Positions 16,688-25,769 of a stretch of 64,000 bases of DNA are shown here, piece by piece; position 1 is the first letter of the stretch; each line of letters begins with the position of its first letter. Below the pieces are notes generated by a model. The model saw nothing but the letters and a program-made list of their open reading frames with translations, was not told the origin of the DNA and did no database searches. A program made the translations under genes and the position numbers. The stretch is from Parabacteroides goldsteinii DSM 19448 = WAL 12034 (GTDB lineage Bacteria > Bacteroidota > Bacteroidia > Bacteroidales > Tannerellaceae). The DNA lies in assembly GCF_000969835.1 (NCBI RefSeq), contig NZ_KQ033914.1, positions 257,909 to 321,908 on the forward strand. The letters run 5' to 3'.

Positions 16688-17992
16688 TTAAAACAGTTGG
16701 ATAAGAAGTAAACCAAGCAATACAGAAACACCGGTCGCTATCAGCCCGGGAACCATAAAAGAATGATTTAAGATATATTTACCAATATGCGTAGTTCCCG
16801 TACGGTCGAAATTGATCGCAGCCACGACTGTCGGATAATTCGGGATGAAAAAGTATCCGTTCACGGCAGGGAAGAGGGCGATCAGCATATACGGAGAGAT
16901 CCCCAGCGCTAACCCTAAAGGAAGCAAAGCACGAACGGTAGCTGCCTGGCTGAATAATAAGATAGACATCAGGAACAGGGCAATCCCGAACAGCCAGGGC
17001 ATAGCCGTAACGATCTGCTCGATAGAACCTTTCAGTTCCGCCATATTTCCACCGATAAATGTGTCACCCATCCAGGCAATACCGAAGATAGCGACAACGG
17101 CCTGCATGCCGGCAGAGAAAACCGATCCCTGTACCGCCTTGATCCCGTCTGTCCGGGTAGCCAGTAAAATAATGGCCGCCGCCGATAACATCAGTATTTC
17201 GATAATATAAGCCATTGACAACGATTGCCCATTGAATACCGGACGGATGCTTTCGATAGAACCGAACAGGATAATCCCGATTGTCGCCAGGATAAAGATA
17301 ATGACCGACCAGCCGGCCGCTTTCTGGTTTTTGACATCTTTCAGTTCATATTTCTGGGTAGTGAATTCTCCTTCAGCAATACGTCTTTTAAATTCAGGAT
17401 CATCTTCCAGTTCCTTGCCGACATGCAGGGAATAGAATGCTCCCGCCAGAACACCTGCCAATGTGCAGGGTACTGAGATCATCAGGATATCGAACAGGCT
17501 GACATTGAACCCCTGTCCGGTCAGCATACTTAACAGGGCAACGGTTGCTGCAGAGATCGGACTGGCTGTAATAGCTTGCTGTGAGGCAATTACGGCGATA
17601 CCCAACGGGCGCTCCGGGCGTATCTTCGTTTCGGTCGCCACCTCGGCAATAACCGGTAAAACAGAATAAGCCACATGTCCGGTTCCTGCAATAAAGGTAA
17701 AGAGATAGGTAACCAGCGGACTTAATATTGTAATCTTGGAAGGATTTTTACGAAGCAGCTTTTCCGCCCATTTCACCATCAGGTCCAACCCTCCGGCAGC
17801 CTGCATACAACTGGCTGCTGCAATGACCGCTACGATCATTAACATCACGTCGATAGGGGGTGACGTTGGTTCGAGGCCGAAGACAAAAGTCAGTACTGCC
17901 AGTCCCAGGCCACCCAGTACGCCTAAACCAATACCACCTAAACGGGCTCCGATAATTATTGCAACTAAAACGAAGGCTAATTGAATCAACAT
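16688..17992 (-). CDS. dcuB: Anaerobic C4-dicarboxylate transporter, DcuA/DcuB family
   Basis: 434 residues and 10-12 hydrophobic segments. The N-terminus IIIGARLGGIGLGVLGGLGLAV and the FIPNYPTVVAAINFDRTGTTHIGKY block near the C-terminus are typical of Dcu transporters. They exchange fumarate, malate or aspartate for succinate during anaerobic fumarate respiration, which fits a succinate-producing gut anaerobe. DcuA and DcuB cannot be told apart safely here. The start codon is 42 bp from a leftward -7 box shared with the divergent GH2 gene. Confidence 0.88.
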   Translation of the reverse strand: MLIQLAFVLVAIIIGARLGGIGLGVLGGLGLAVLTFVFGLEPTSPPIDVMLMIVAVIAAASCMQAAGGLDLMVKWAEKLLRKNPSKITILSPLVTYLFTFIAGTGHVAYSVLPVIAEVATETKIRPERPLGIAVIASQQAITASPISAATVALLSMLTGQGFNVSLFDILMISVPCTLAGVLAGAFYSLHVGKELEDDPEFKRRIAEGEFTTQKYELKDVKNQKAAGWSVIIFILATIGIILFGSIESIRPVFNGQSLSMAYIIEILMLSAAAIILLATRTDGIKAVQGSVFSAGMQAVVAIFGIAWMGDTFIGGNMAELKGSIEQIVTAMPWLFGIALFLMSILLFSQAATVRALLPLGLALGISPYMLIALFPAVNGYFFIPNYPTVVAAINFDRTGTTHIGKYILNHSFMVPGLIATGVSVLLGLLLIQLF

Positions 17993-18020
17993 ATTCTGTA
18001 ACTTGTTATTGTAGATTTAG

Positions 18021-18051
18021 TTTGATAAAGTCGCAAATTTAGTTATTTTTG
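18021..18051. promoter_or_regulatory. Divergent promoters for the GH2 gene (+) and dcuB (-)
   Basis: Plus strand: TTTG (18021-18024) and TATTTTTG (18044-18051) with a 19-bp spacer, 29 bp before the GH2 ATG. Minus strand: CAAATTTA (18034-18041) reads TAAATTTG. The boxes interleave, so the two promoters should exclude each other. Confidence 0.6.
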
Positions 18052-18080
18052 TTGCGCTAAGAACTACAAACACATTTAAA

Positions 18081-20597
18081 ATGCGCATGAAAAGATTCAA
18101 TTTTGTTATTTTAGTCGCGTTATTCGGTTGGCTGACTAACCTTTCGGCACAACAAGTACGCAGTGAATTCCTGTTGGAGAAAAACTGGAAGTTCACCCGT
18201 GAGGATAACCCCGACTTTATCAACCCCGCTTTCGACGACAGTAAATGGCAATCGGTGACGGTTCCGCACGATTGGGCGATATACGGTCCGTTCAGTTCCC
18301 AGAACGATAAGCAGGAAGTGGCTATTTCGCAAGACGGCCAAAAGGAGGCGATGGAACATGCCGGCCGTACGGGCGGTCTGCCTTTCGTGGGTGTGGGCTG
18401 GTACCGCACCGAGTTTGAAGTACCTCAGTTCGCTGAAGGGAAAAAAGCTTCAATCCTGTTTGACGGGGCGATGAGCCACGCTAAAGTCTATATCAATGGC
18501 GAAGAGGTTGGTTACTGGCCTTATGGCTATAACTCATTCCATTTTGACATTACGAAGTACTTGAAACCGGGACAGAAGAACACGCTGGCTGTCCGTCTGG
18601 AAAACCTGCCGGAGTCCTCCCGCTGGTATCCGGGTGCCGGCTTGTACCGAAATGTACATGTGATTGTTACGGAAGATGCCCATATTCCGATATGGGGGAC
18701 TTTTGTTACAACACCTATCGTTAAGAAAGAGTTTGCCAAAGTGAATGTCAACACAAAGGTTAACCTTCCTGAAGGTGCCGATCCGAAACAATATGCCGTG
18801 AAAACCAGCCTGCGTAACCCGAACGGACAAATGCTGGTTGAAACAATGCTCCCGCTGAACGATATCATATATAATAATGGTACGGTCGACCAGGAATTCA
18901 TTGTTCACACCCCGACCCTCTGGTCGCCGGATATGCCTGCCCTATATGTGGCTGAAAGCCGCCTGTACAAGAACGGAACAAAGTTAAAAGATGAATATAC
19001 GACACCTTTCGGTATCCGTTCCATCGAAATCATTCCGGGAAAGGGATTCTTCCTGAACGGCGAAAAGACAGTCTTTAAAGGCGTATGTAACCATCATGAC
19101 CTGGGTCCGTTGGGTGCAGCCGTCAATGATGCGGCTATCCGTCGCCAGATCCGTATCCTGAAAGATATGGGTTGTAATGCGATCCGTACTTCCCATAATA
19201 TGCCGGCTCCCGATTTGGTGAAGGCCTGCGACGAAATGGGTATGATGCTGATGGCTGAAAGTTTCGACGAATGGAACGTGGCCAAATGTAAGAACGGCTA
19301 TAACCTTTTCTTCGACGAATGGGCGGAAAAAGACATGGTGAACCTGCTTCATAACTTCCGTAACAACCCAAGTATCGTCATGTGGTGTATCGGTAACGAG
19401 GTGCCGAATCAGTGGATCGAAGGCGACGCCAAGATTGCCCGCTTCCTTCAGGACATCTGTCACCGCGAAGACCCGACACGTCCTGTTACCCAGGGCATGG
19501 ATGCCCCGGATGCTGTTGTGAATAATAACTTTGCCGCTGTCATGGAAGTAGCCGGTTTCAACTACCGTCCGTTCAAATACCAGATCAATTATAAGAAACT
19601 GCCGCAGGAAATCATCCTGGGAAGCGAGACTGCTTCTACGGTAAGTTCACGCGGTGTTTATAAGTTCCCGGTTGAACGTAAGGCGATGGCAGTCTACGAC
19701 GATCATCAGAGCTCTTCTTACGATGTAGAACATTGCGGCTGGTCAAACCTGCCGGAAGATGACTTTATCCAGCATGAAGACCTGCCTTACTGTATCGGTG
19801 AGTTCGTATGGACCGGTTTCGACTATCTGGGTGAACCGACGCCGTATTATACCAACTGGCCGAGCCACAGCTCCCTGTTCGGTATCATCGACTTGGCCGG
19901 TATTCCAAAGGACCGTTACTATCTGTACCGCAGCCATTGGAACAAAGCGGAAAAGACATTGCATATCCTGCCTCACTGGACCTGGCCGGGACGCGAAGGC
20001 GAAGTCACTCCGGTATTCGTGTATACCAATTATCCTTCTGCCGAACTGTTCATCAACGGAAAGAGCCAGGGCAAACGTACGAAAGACCTGAGTATCGGTA
20101 TCGACAGCAGCTATACCGAAGCTGCTCAGAAGAGTTTCGAACGTCAGAAACGTTACCGTCTGATGTGGATGGATACTAAATACGAGCCGGGAACATTGAA
20201 AGTGGTAGCCTATGATAAGGATGGCAACGCCGTAGCCGAAGAGGAAGTGCACACAGCCGGCAAGCCCCATCATATCGAACTGTCTGCCGACCGTACCAAC
20301 CTGACAGCCGATGGCAAAGACCTCTCTTTCATCAACGTAAGAGTGGTCGACAAGAACGGAAATCTTTGTCCGGATGCCACCAACCAGATCAAGTTCAACG
20401 TACGTGGCAACGGAACCTACAAGGCGGCAGCCAACGGTAACCCCGCCAGCCTCGAATCCTTCCAGGCTCCGCAGATGAAACTGTTCAGCGGCCAGCTGAC
20501 AGCCATCGTACAAACGGAAGAAACACCGGGAACGATTTACTTTGAAGCATCCTCCCCGGGTGTCAAGAGTGCACGGATCGAGTTGATAAGCCGGTAA
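18081..20597 (+). CDS. Glycoside hydrolase family 2 (beta-galactosidase-like), secreted
   Basis: 838 residues with a signal peptide ending near LTNLSAQ, so periplasmic or surface-exposed. Domain order is GH2 sugar-binding N-domain (NWKFTREDNPDFINPAFDDS, VGVGWYRTEFEVP), immunoglobulin-like domain, then the TIM barrel (TVFKGVCNHHDLGPLGAAV; acid/base E440 in WCIGNEVPNQW; probable nucleophile E516 in LGSETAS). Two C-terminal beta domains follow, of the DUF4982 and invasin-like type (HIELSADRTNLTADGKDLSF). GH2 enzymes cleave beta-galactosides, beta-glucuronides or beta-mannosides; specificity cannot be set here. A strong terminator follows at 20629. Confidence 0.9.
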   Translation: MRMKRFNFVILVALFGWLTNLSAQQVRSEFLLEKNWKFTREDNPDFINPAFDDSKWQSVTVPHDWAIYGPFSSQNDKQEVAISQDGQKEAMEHAGRTGGLPFVGVGWYRTEFEVPQFAEGKKASILFDGAMSHAKVYINGEEVGYWPYGYNSFHFDITKYLKPGQKNTLAVRLENLPESSRWYPGAGLYRNVHVIVTEDAHIPIWGTFVTTPIVKKEFAKVNVNTKVNLPEGADPKQYAVKTSLRNPNGQMLVETMLPLNDIIYNNGTVDQEFIVHTPTLWSPDMPALYVAESRLYKNGTKLKDEYTTPFGIRSIEIIPGKGFFLNGEKTVFKGVCNHHDLGPLGAAVNDAAIRRQIRILKDMGCNAIRTSHNMPAPDLVKACDEMGMMLMAESFDEWNVAKCKNGYNLFFDEWAEKDMVNLLHNFRNNPSIVMWCIGNEVPNQWIEGDAKIARFLQDICHREDPTRPVTQGMDAPDAVVNNNFAAVMEVAGFNYRPFKYQINYKKLPQEIILGSETASTVSSRGVYKFPVERKAMAVYDDHQSSSYDVEHCGWSNLPEDDFIQHEDLPYCIGEFVWTGFDYLGEPTPYYTNWPSHSSLFGIIDLAGIPKDRYYLYRSHWNKAEKTLHILPHWTWPGREGEVTPVFVYTNYPSAELFINGKSQGKRTKDLSIGIDSSYTEAAQKSFERQKRYRLMWMDTKYEPGTLKVVAYDKDGNAVAEEEVHTAGKPHHIELSADRTNLTADGKDLSFINVRVVDKNGNLCPDATNQIKFNVRGNGTYKAAANGNPASLESFQAPQMKLFSGQLTAIVQTEETPGTIYFEASSPGVKSARIELISR

Positions 20598-20628
20598 GTC
20601 AGTATATATTTATTGATATAATAGGAAT

Positions 20629-20669
20629 AAGAATCCCCTTGGCACTTCAAACATGCCAAGGGGATTCTT
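20629..20669 (+). terminator. Strong hairpin terminator after the GH2 gene
   Basis: AAGAATCCCCTTGGCA (20629-20644) pairs perfectly with TGCCAAGGGGATTCTT (20654-20669) across a 9-nt loop. Confidence 0.8.
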
Positions 20670-20696
20670 GTTGTAGGGAGATTCGGTTATTATCAA

Positions 20697-20824
20697 AATT
20701 GAGCAATCTTGTCCCCGTGCTTGACACGGGGCCGCAAGAGAACTGGCAGTATCAAAAGATATTATAGGAAACGGTCTGTGTCTTTGCGATCCCGTGTCAA
20801 GCACGGGAACGGGATAGCTCAATT
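20697..20824. repeat. 128-bp palindromic interspersed element
   Basis: The two ends are imperfect inverted copies of about 45 bp. Each arm contains its own hairpin: CCCGTGCTTGACACGGG on the left and CCCGTGTCAAGCACGGG on the right, bounded by AATTGAGC and GCTCAATT-like ends. It contains no coding frame. The layout suggests a REP/MITE-like element. It may also help end transcription of the convergent GH2 and PepSY genes. Confidence 0.6.
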
Positions 20825-20839
20825 ATTTCTAACGCTGTT

Positions 20840-21679
20840 TCATCCAACAACATTCCCTATCGCATCGAATGTGACATCTGTGCTCTGTCCGTTATGATCG
20901 ACGGTGAAGGTGTAGAATGTTCCGGCAATCTCGATCTTTACTGTTATTGTTTCGATTGTATCTCCGGCATAGCCTGTGGACTGGAAGGCAGCCATGATAA
21001 CCTCCGGTACCTCCTGTACGGCTATCTGGTAGGTGGTACTCTGCCACCGGTAATCTTTATTCAGTTGGGCGATCTTATAAACCTTTCCGTCCAGCATATT
21101 CAGGATATATCCTTCGCTGTTGCTCTGTATATCCAACAGGTCGCAGGTAGCGAAAGTAAGGTTCATCAACGTATGTACCTCTGCCGGGATTACGATCGGG
21201 ACATCTTCGTTCCCTTCGTCGTTCACCGCTTTGATCAGGTTGCCGTATTGCGAATAATACAGGTCCATGTCGCTGTTCCCCTTTTCGGCATTAATCTTAT
21301 AGACGACAGCCATGCTATCCCGGTTGATCGTATAAGAATCATCCACTTTCCAGCCCGCATAAAGGCCGTTATTGAATGCGCCGGTCACCGCCTCCGGAAG
21401 TTGGTTGAAAGGTGTATCTGCCTTGTCCATCATCCACTTGCCCTGTTCGGTGAGCCATGCTTCGGTCGAAACGCCATTGTTCGTGAACTCGGCTACGTAA
21501 TAATTCCCTTCAATTGTAAAGAGCGGGTTGGAGGCATCGGGATATTTCTTATTGAAAGCCTGCATTACCGGCTCAGTCGGTTCGATGGCATTTTTGTGAT
21601 TGTCATCATTATTGTCGCAACCGGTGAGGACGAACCCCAGGGCGACGAAAAGCGATAAAATAATAGATCTGGTACTCAT
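20840..21679 (-). CDS. PepSY-like (DUF2874-type) lipoprotein
   Basis: 279 residues. The lipoprotein signal peptide is MSTRSIILSLFVALGFVLTGC. After a short linker come repeated PepSY-like units of ~70 residues: EPVMQAFNKKYPDASNP with YYVAEFTNNG; LPEAVTGAFNNGLYAGWKVD with AVVYKI; and VPEVIMAAFQSTGYAGDTIE with FYTFTVDHNG. This family of periplasmic or outer-membrane lipoproteins is common in Bacteroidales and of unknown function; PepSY domains are thought to inhibit or bind proteases. It is divergent from the sigma-54-controlled transport operon. Confidence 0.75.
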   Translation of the reverse strand: MSTRSIILSLFVALGFVLTGCDNNDDNHKNAIEPTEPVMQAFNKKYPDASNPLFTIEGNYYVAEFTNNGVSTEAWLTEQGKWMMDKADTPFNQLPEAVTGAFNNGLYAGWKVDDSYTINRDSMAVVYKINAEKGNSDMDLYYSQYGNLIKAVNDEGNEDVPIVIPAEVHTLMNLTFATCDLLDIQSNSEGYILNMLDGKVYKIAQLNKDYRWQSTTYQIAVQEVPEVIMAAFQSTGYAGDTIETITVKIEIAGTFYTFTVDHNGQSTDVTFDAIGNVVG

Positions 21680-21775
21680 ATCTTTCTTGTTTTAGCGATT
21701 AATAAGTGTTTTACCTTCTTTGTCGATAAAGAACAACGTGGAGAGCCGGAATGTTTTCTGTAAAACCGAACACAC

Positions 21776-21851
21776 TGTCCGATATTGAACACTGTTTGTT
21801 TTATAGTAGGCTCACAATATCAGTGGTTTAGCTTTTTGGCACGGAGTTTGC
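21776..21851 (+). promoter_or_regulatory. Sigma-54 promoter with upstream palindromic activator site (operon 1)
   Basis: TGGCACGGAGTTTGC (21837-21851) fits the sigma-54 consensus TGGCACG-N4-TTGC, with GG at 21838-21839 and GC at 21850-21851. An upstream near-palindrome TGTCCGATATTGAACA (21776-21791) ends exactly 47 bp before the GG. The same layout occurs at 30206-30281. Transcription should start near 21863, just ahead of the adaptor ATG at 21887. The required NtrC-type activator is not in the window. Confidence 0.8.
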
Positions 21852-21886
21852 CTCTACTGTGGCGGAAAATAAAAACAATACTAAAT

Positions 21887-23131
21887 ATGGACAGAGAGAT
21901 ATCAAAAGAAGTTCGAAGAAAAGAACAACGCAAACAAATCATAAAGATCGGGGGAGGCGTGGGAGCGGTCGTAGCCGTCATTGCCGTGATCATTTCTTTC
22001 CTGCAAACCAGCCTGAACCGTAAAGACCTGACTATATCCACCGTCGACCAGGGCGTCATCGAAGTATCGGTCAGCGCCTCCGGCAAGGTGATACCCGCTT
22101 TCGAAGAGATCATCAATTCCCCCATCAACACCCGTATCGTCGAGATATACAAGAAAGGCGGCGACTCCGTCGATGTAGGAACACCGATCCTCAAACTCGA
22201 CCTGCAAAGTGCCGAAACGGAATACAAGAAGAAACTGGACGAACAACAGATGAAACAACTCGAACTGGAAAAACTCCGTGTCACCGGCCATAGCAAACTC
22301 TCCGAAATGGAGATGAACCTGAAAGTCTCCCGCATGGAACTTGACCGTAAAGCCGTCGAACTGCGTAACGAACGCTACCTCGACAGCCTCGGCGCCGGCA
22401 CCACCGACAAAGTCCGCCAGGTAGAACTCGACTACAACGTCAGCCAGCTAAAACTCAAGGAAGACGAACAAAAATACATCAACGAACAGGCTCTTGCCGA
22501 AGCCGACCTGAAAGTGAAGGAGCTCGAACTCAACATCTTCCGCAAAAGCCTCGCCGAAACCAAGCGCACGCTCGACGATGCCCAGGTCCGCTCCCCCCGC
22601 AAGGCGATCCTGACCTATGTGAACAACGAGATCGGCGCTCAGGTAAGCGAAGGCACCAAGATCGCCATCGTCTCCGACCTCTCGCATTTCAAGATCGAGG
22701 GTGAGATAGCCGACACCTATGGCGACCGTATCGCCGCCGGCAGCAAAGCCGTTGTCAAGATCGGCAGCGACAAACTGGAGGGTACCGTCAGCGACGTCAC
22801 CCCGCTGTCGAAGAACGGCGTCATCTCCTTCACCGTCCAACTGGAAGAAGACAACCATCGCCGCCTCCGCTCCGGCCTCAAGACCGACGTATATGTCATG
22901 AACGCCGTCAAGGATGACGTCATGCGCATCGCCAACGCCTCTTATTATGTCGGCAAAGGTGAATACGACCTCTTTGTAGTCAATGGCGACCAACTCTTGA
23001 AACGCAAGGTACAGCTAGGTGACAGCAACTACGAATACGTAGAAGTGATCAGCGGCCTGCAACCCGGCGACCAGGTAGTAGTCTCCGACATGGCAAGCTA
23101 TAAGGACAAGAACAAACTCAAAATAAAATAA
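21887..23131 (+). CDS. Periplasmic adaptor (HlyD/MacA-like membrane fusion protein)
   Basis: 414 residues from the ATG at 21887, chosen because it lies just behind the sigma-54 promoter and gives a cytoplasmic tail followed by a membrane anchor (GGGVGAVVAVIAVIISFL). The rest is periplasmic: a biotinyl-lipoyl half domain (GVIEVSVSASGKVIPAFEEI and VEIYKKGGDSVDVGTPILKL), a long coiled coil (~residues 110-220), the second lipoyl half (VRSPRKAILTYVNNEIGAQV), and beta-barrel and membrane-proximal domains. Such adaptors join an inner-membrane ABC transporter to a TolC-like outer-membrane channel. No TolC gene is in the window. The gene is GC-rich in third codon positions compared with flanking genes. 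Confidence 0.88.
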   Translation: MDREISKEVRRKEQRKQIIKIGGGVGAVVAVIAVIISFLQTSLNRKDLTISTVDQGVIEVSVSASGKVIPAFEEIINSPINTRIVEIYKKGGDSVDVGTPILKLDLQSAETEYKKKLDEQQMKQLELEKLRVTGHSKLSEMEMNLKVSRMELDRKAVELRNERYLDSLGAGTTDKVRQVELDYNVSQLKLKEDEQKYINEQALAEADLKVKELELNIFRKSLAETKRTLDDAQVRSPRKAILTYVNNEIGAQVSEGTKIAIVSDLSHFKIEGEIADTYGDRIAAGSKAVVKIGSDKLEGTVSDVTPLSKNGVISFTVQLEEDNHRRLRSGLKTDVYVMNAVKDDVMRIANASYYVGKGEYDLFVVNGDQLLKRKVQLGDSNYEYVEVISGLQPGDQVVVSDMASYKDKNKLKIK

Positions 23132-23141
23132 CGTCCCGTAC

Positions 23142-23161
23142 GGGCGGTTCGCGAACCGCCC
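23142..23161. repeat. Palindromic repeat (GGTTCGCGAACC core), copy 2
   Basis: GGGCGGTTCGCGAACCGCCC is a perfect 20-bp palindrome between the adaptor and the first permease gene. It shares its core with the copy inside ubiE. In the transcript it forms a stable hairpin that could lower expression of downstream genes. Confidence 0.65.
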
Positions 23162-23180
23162 CAACATAAACAACAACAAT

Positions 23181-24452
23181 ATGTTCAAACAATACCTCAA
23201 ACAAGCCCTGAACATGCTGCGTGAGAACCGCCTCATCAGCCTGATCTCCATACTCGGCACGGCCCTTTCGATAGCCATGATCATGGTTGTCATCCTGGTC
23301 TTCCAGGTACAACTGACCTCGTTCGTGCCCGAAGTAAACCGCGACCGCATGCTCTATGTCGAAAACGGTACCGAAGTAAAGGCTCAGAACAGTTGGAGCC
23401 GCGGCAACATGTCGGTCGAAGCCGTTCGCGAATGCTTCTATTCCCTGAAGACACCCGAGGCCGCCTGTGCCTGGGCCACCCGCTTTTCCCCGCTCTCTTT
23501 GCCGGGCAAGCAGATGTTCAAGACCTATACGATCTACTATACCGATCCCGGTTTCTGGAAGATATACGCATTCTCTTTCCTGGAAGGCAAACCTTTCTCG
23601 GAAGCCGACTTCAGCTCCGCCATCCCACAGGCCGTTGTCTGTGAGAGCGTCGCCAAGCAACTTTACGGTACTACCCAGGTTGTCGGCAAACCCGTCATCA
23701 TCGACCGCATGTCCTATACGATCTGCGGTGTCGTGAAAGACGTCAGCCGTGCCGCCGACACCGCCTACGGGCAGGTCTGGACGCCCTATACCACCAACCG
23801 GGTCCTGTCGGATATGGCGTTTATGGAGAATATGTCGGGGGCCTTCAACGTCTGCCTGCTGGCCCGTGAGACGTCCGGTTTCGACGCCATCCGTCAGGAA
23901 CTGAAGGGGCAGATGGCCCGCTACAACTCCACAAAGAAAGAGGTGCAGATCAACTTTTTCCATAACCCTATCAGCCGTTTCGACAAAGCGATCGGTACGA
24001 GCGGACAGATCAAGGTCGAGCTGAAGGACTACCTCACGGAGATGGGCGGCTTGCTGCTTTTCCTCCTGCTCGTACCGGCCCTTAACCTGATGGGCGTCAC
24101 CCAGTCGGCGGTGCAGAAACGCCGTTCGGAAATGGGAATCCGCAAGGCATTCGGGGCGACTTACGGCGACCTGGTCCGCCAGGTCCTCTACGAAAACGGG
24201 GTGATCACCCTGGTAGGCGGCGTGATCGGTTTGCTGCTCTCGTTCCTGTTGTTGCCCCTCTGCCGCAGCTTCCTGCTAGAAAAGGCGGACACGGTACTGC
24301 AAAGCGATATGCTGTTCAAACCCGGACTTTTCCTGGTGGCCCTGCTGTTCTGCCTGCTGCTGAACCTGCTTTCTGCGGGTATTCCCGCCCTGCGTATCGC
24401 CCGCCAGCAGATAGCCGCTTCATTGAAAGGCGAAGAATCCGAAGAGATGTAA
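23181..24452 (+). CDS. Half-size FtsX/MacB-type permease, A1
   Basis: 423 residues. Type A N-terminus (MFKQYLKQALNMLRENRLIS) leads into a first membrane helix (ILGTALSIAMIMVVILVFQV), a periplasmic MacB-core domain of ~230 residues, then three C-terminal helices with the FtsX signature RRSEMGIRKAFGATYGDLVR. It pairs with B1, which starts 21 bp downstream. One A plus one B would equal the full-length permease found in other Bacteroidetes MacB systems, such as the 780-residue protein at 51796-54138. Substrate unknown; export of peptides or small toxic compounds is plausible. Confidence 0.85.
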   Translation: MFKQYLKQALNMLRENRLISLISILGTALSIAMIMVVILVFQVQLTSFVPEVNRDRMLYVENGTEVKAQNSWSRGNMSVEAVRECFYSLKTPEAACAWATRFSPLSLPGKQMFKTYTIYYTDPGFWKIYAFSFLEGKPFSEADFSSAIPQAVVCESVAKQLYGTTQVVGKPVIIDRMSYTICGVVKDVSRAADTAYGQVWTPYTTNRVLSDMAFMENMSGAFNVCLLARETSGFDAIRQELKGQMARYNSTKKEVQINFFHNPISRFDKAIGTSGQIKVELKDYLTEMGGLLLFLLLVPALNLMGVTQSAVQKRRSEMGIRKAFGATYGDLVRQVLYENGVITLVGGVIGLLLSFLLLPLCRSFLLEKADTVLQSDMLFKPGLFLVALLFCLLLNLLSAGIPALRIARQQIAASLKGEESEEM

Positions 24453-24473
24453 CCATATAAATACGAAAGGAAG

Positions 24474-25736
24474 ATGATAAAGCATATACTGAAAATAATC
24501 TGGAACCAGCGCCGCAGCAACGGCTGGATATTTGCCGAACTGCTGGTCGTAGTCAGTATCCTGTGGGTAATGACGGATTCGCTGCTGGTCGATAAATACA
24601 CTTACTATTCGCCCCTGGGGTTCGACATCGAAGATACGTATAAGGTACAGTTGGGTATCCTCGCGCCGGGCACTCCGGGATACGTGGACGATTCGTTGCT
24701 GACCACCCGCCAGGGGGAGGACGTGCTTCGGCTGGCGGGACTGCTCCGACAGGCGTCCGAGGTAGAGGAGGTCTCCATCTCCCATGTCGGCTGTGTGTAC
24801 ACCCAAAGCCGTGCCTTCTCGCAACTCTACCGGGCGGATGCGGATACGTTCATCAAGGCGAACTTCCGCCAGTCTACCGTCAGTCCCGAGTATTTCACGG
24901 TGCTACGAATGAAAGATACCGAAGGCAACCTGCTGGGTCCGCAGATCGGACAGCGGACAGGCGGCGTTATCACCTCCGACCTGGAGCGGCTCTTTTATGG
25001 AGCGGACGTCTCCGCCCGGGGCAAGGCCGTCAAGTATCATCCCGACAACACCGATGAGATGGCAATCCTGGCAGTCTCTGGCCCTGTCCGCGAATCGGAG
25101 TATAAGAAGAGTATCCCTTTCTTTTATTATATCCCTTCGCAGTCAGAAATGATCAGGCAGATCGAAGAGGCGAAGGCGGTAGGCATCGACTGCCTGGTGC
25201 GAATGAAATCCGGTTTCCGTCCGGAAGACATGGAAAGGTTCCTGCAAGGAATGGGCGAACGGCTGACGGTGAATAACGTCTATGTTTCCAGCGTCGTCCC
25301 CCTCAGCGAGATGCGTACCGGGATACTGAAGAAATCCGAAGACGCCATGAAGAAGAAGTCTGCCCTGGTCAGTTTCATGCTCATCAATGTTTTCTTCGGT
25401 ATTATCGGAACGTTCTGGTTACGCACGCAGGCACGGCAGGGTGAGATCGGACTTCGTATGGCTCTGGGTTCCAACCGTAGCCGGATTGGTAGCCTGATGA
25501 ATTGCGAGGGATTGATGTTGCTGGTGCTGACTGTCCCGCTGGTACTGGTTTTTATCCTGAATATGTTGTATTTCGATATGCTCGATACCATCCGTTTGCC
25601 TTATACCAGGTGGCGTTTCGCGGTCACCTTCGGAGGAGCCTACCTGCTGATGGCGGGTATGATCAGCCTCGGCATCTGGTTCCCGATGTACAAGGCGGTA
25701 CGGATGAAACCGGCGGAGGCGTTGCATTATGAATAA
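24474..25736 (+). CDS. Half-size FtsX/MacB-type permease, B1
   Basis: 420 residues. The type B N-terminus is MIKHILKIIWNQRRSNGWIF followed by a membrane helix and PLGFDIEDTYKVQL. A periplasmic domain follows, then three C-terminal helices with the FtsX signature RQGEIGLRMALGSNRSR. It ends PAEALHYE, an end shared by all four B proteins in this cluster (QPADALHYE in the last). It is located between A1 and the ATPase gene. Likely one half of a heterodimeric membrane domain driven by the ATPase. Confidence 0.85.
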   Translation: MIKHILKIIWNQRRSNGWIFAELLVVVSILWVMTDSLLVDKYTYYSPLGFDIEDTYKVQLGILAPGTPGYVDDSLLTTRQGEDVLRLAGLLRQASEVEEVSISHVGCVYTQSRAFSQLYRADADTFIKANFRQSTVSPEYFTVLRMKDTEGNLLGPQIGQRTGGVITSDLERLFYGADVSARGKAVKYHPDNTDEMAILAVSGPVRESEYKKSIPFFYYIPSQSEMIRQIEEAKAVGIDCLVRMKSGFRPEDMERFLQGMGERLTVNNVYVSSVVPLSEMRTGILKKSEDAMKKKSALVSFMLINVFFGIIGTFWLRTQARQGEIGLRMALGSNRSRIGSLMNCEGLMLLVLTVPLVLVFILNMLYFDMLDTIRLPYTRWRFAVTFGGAYLLMAGMISLGIWFPMYKAVRMKPAEALHYE

Positions 25737-25769
25737 AGAACAATAATAACAATTTAAATATCAAACATC

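Noticed and set aside
19743..20513. 256-codon open frame on the minus strand
   Set aside because: It lies opposite the well-supported GH2 gene, follows its codon phase and has no recognisable domain; a shadow of GC-rich codons.
23118..23963. 281-codon minus-strand frame opposite permease A1
   Set aside because: Composition is dominated by Gly/Val/Asp typical of antisense shadows and no motif is present.
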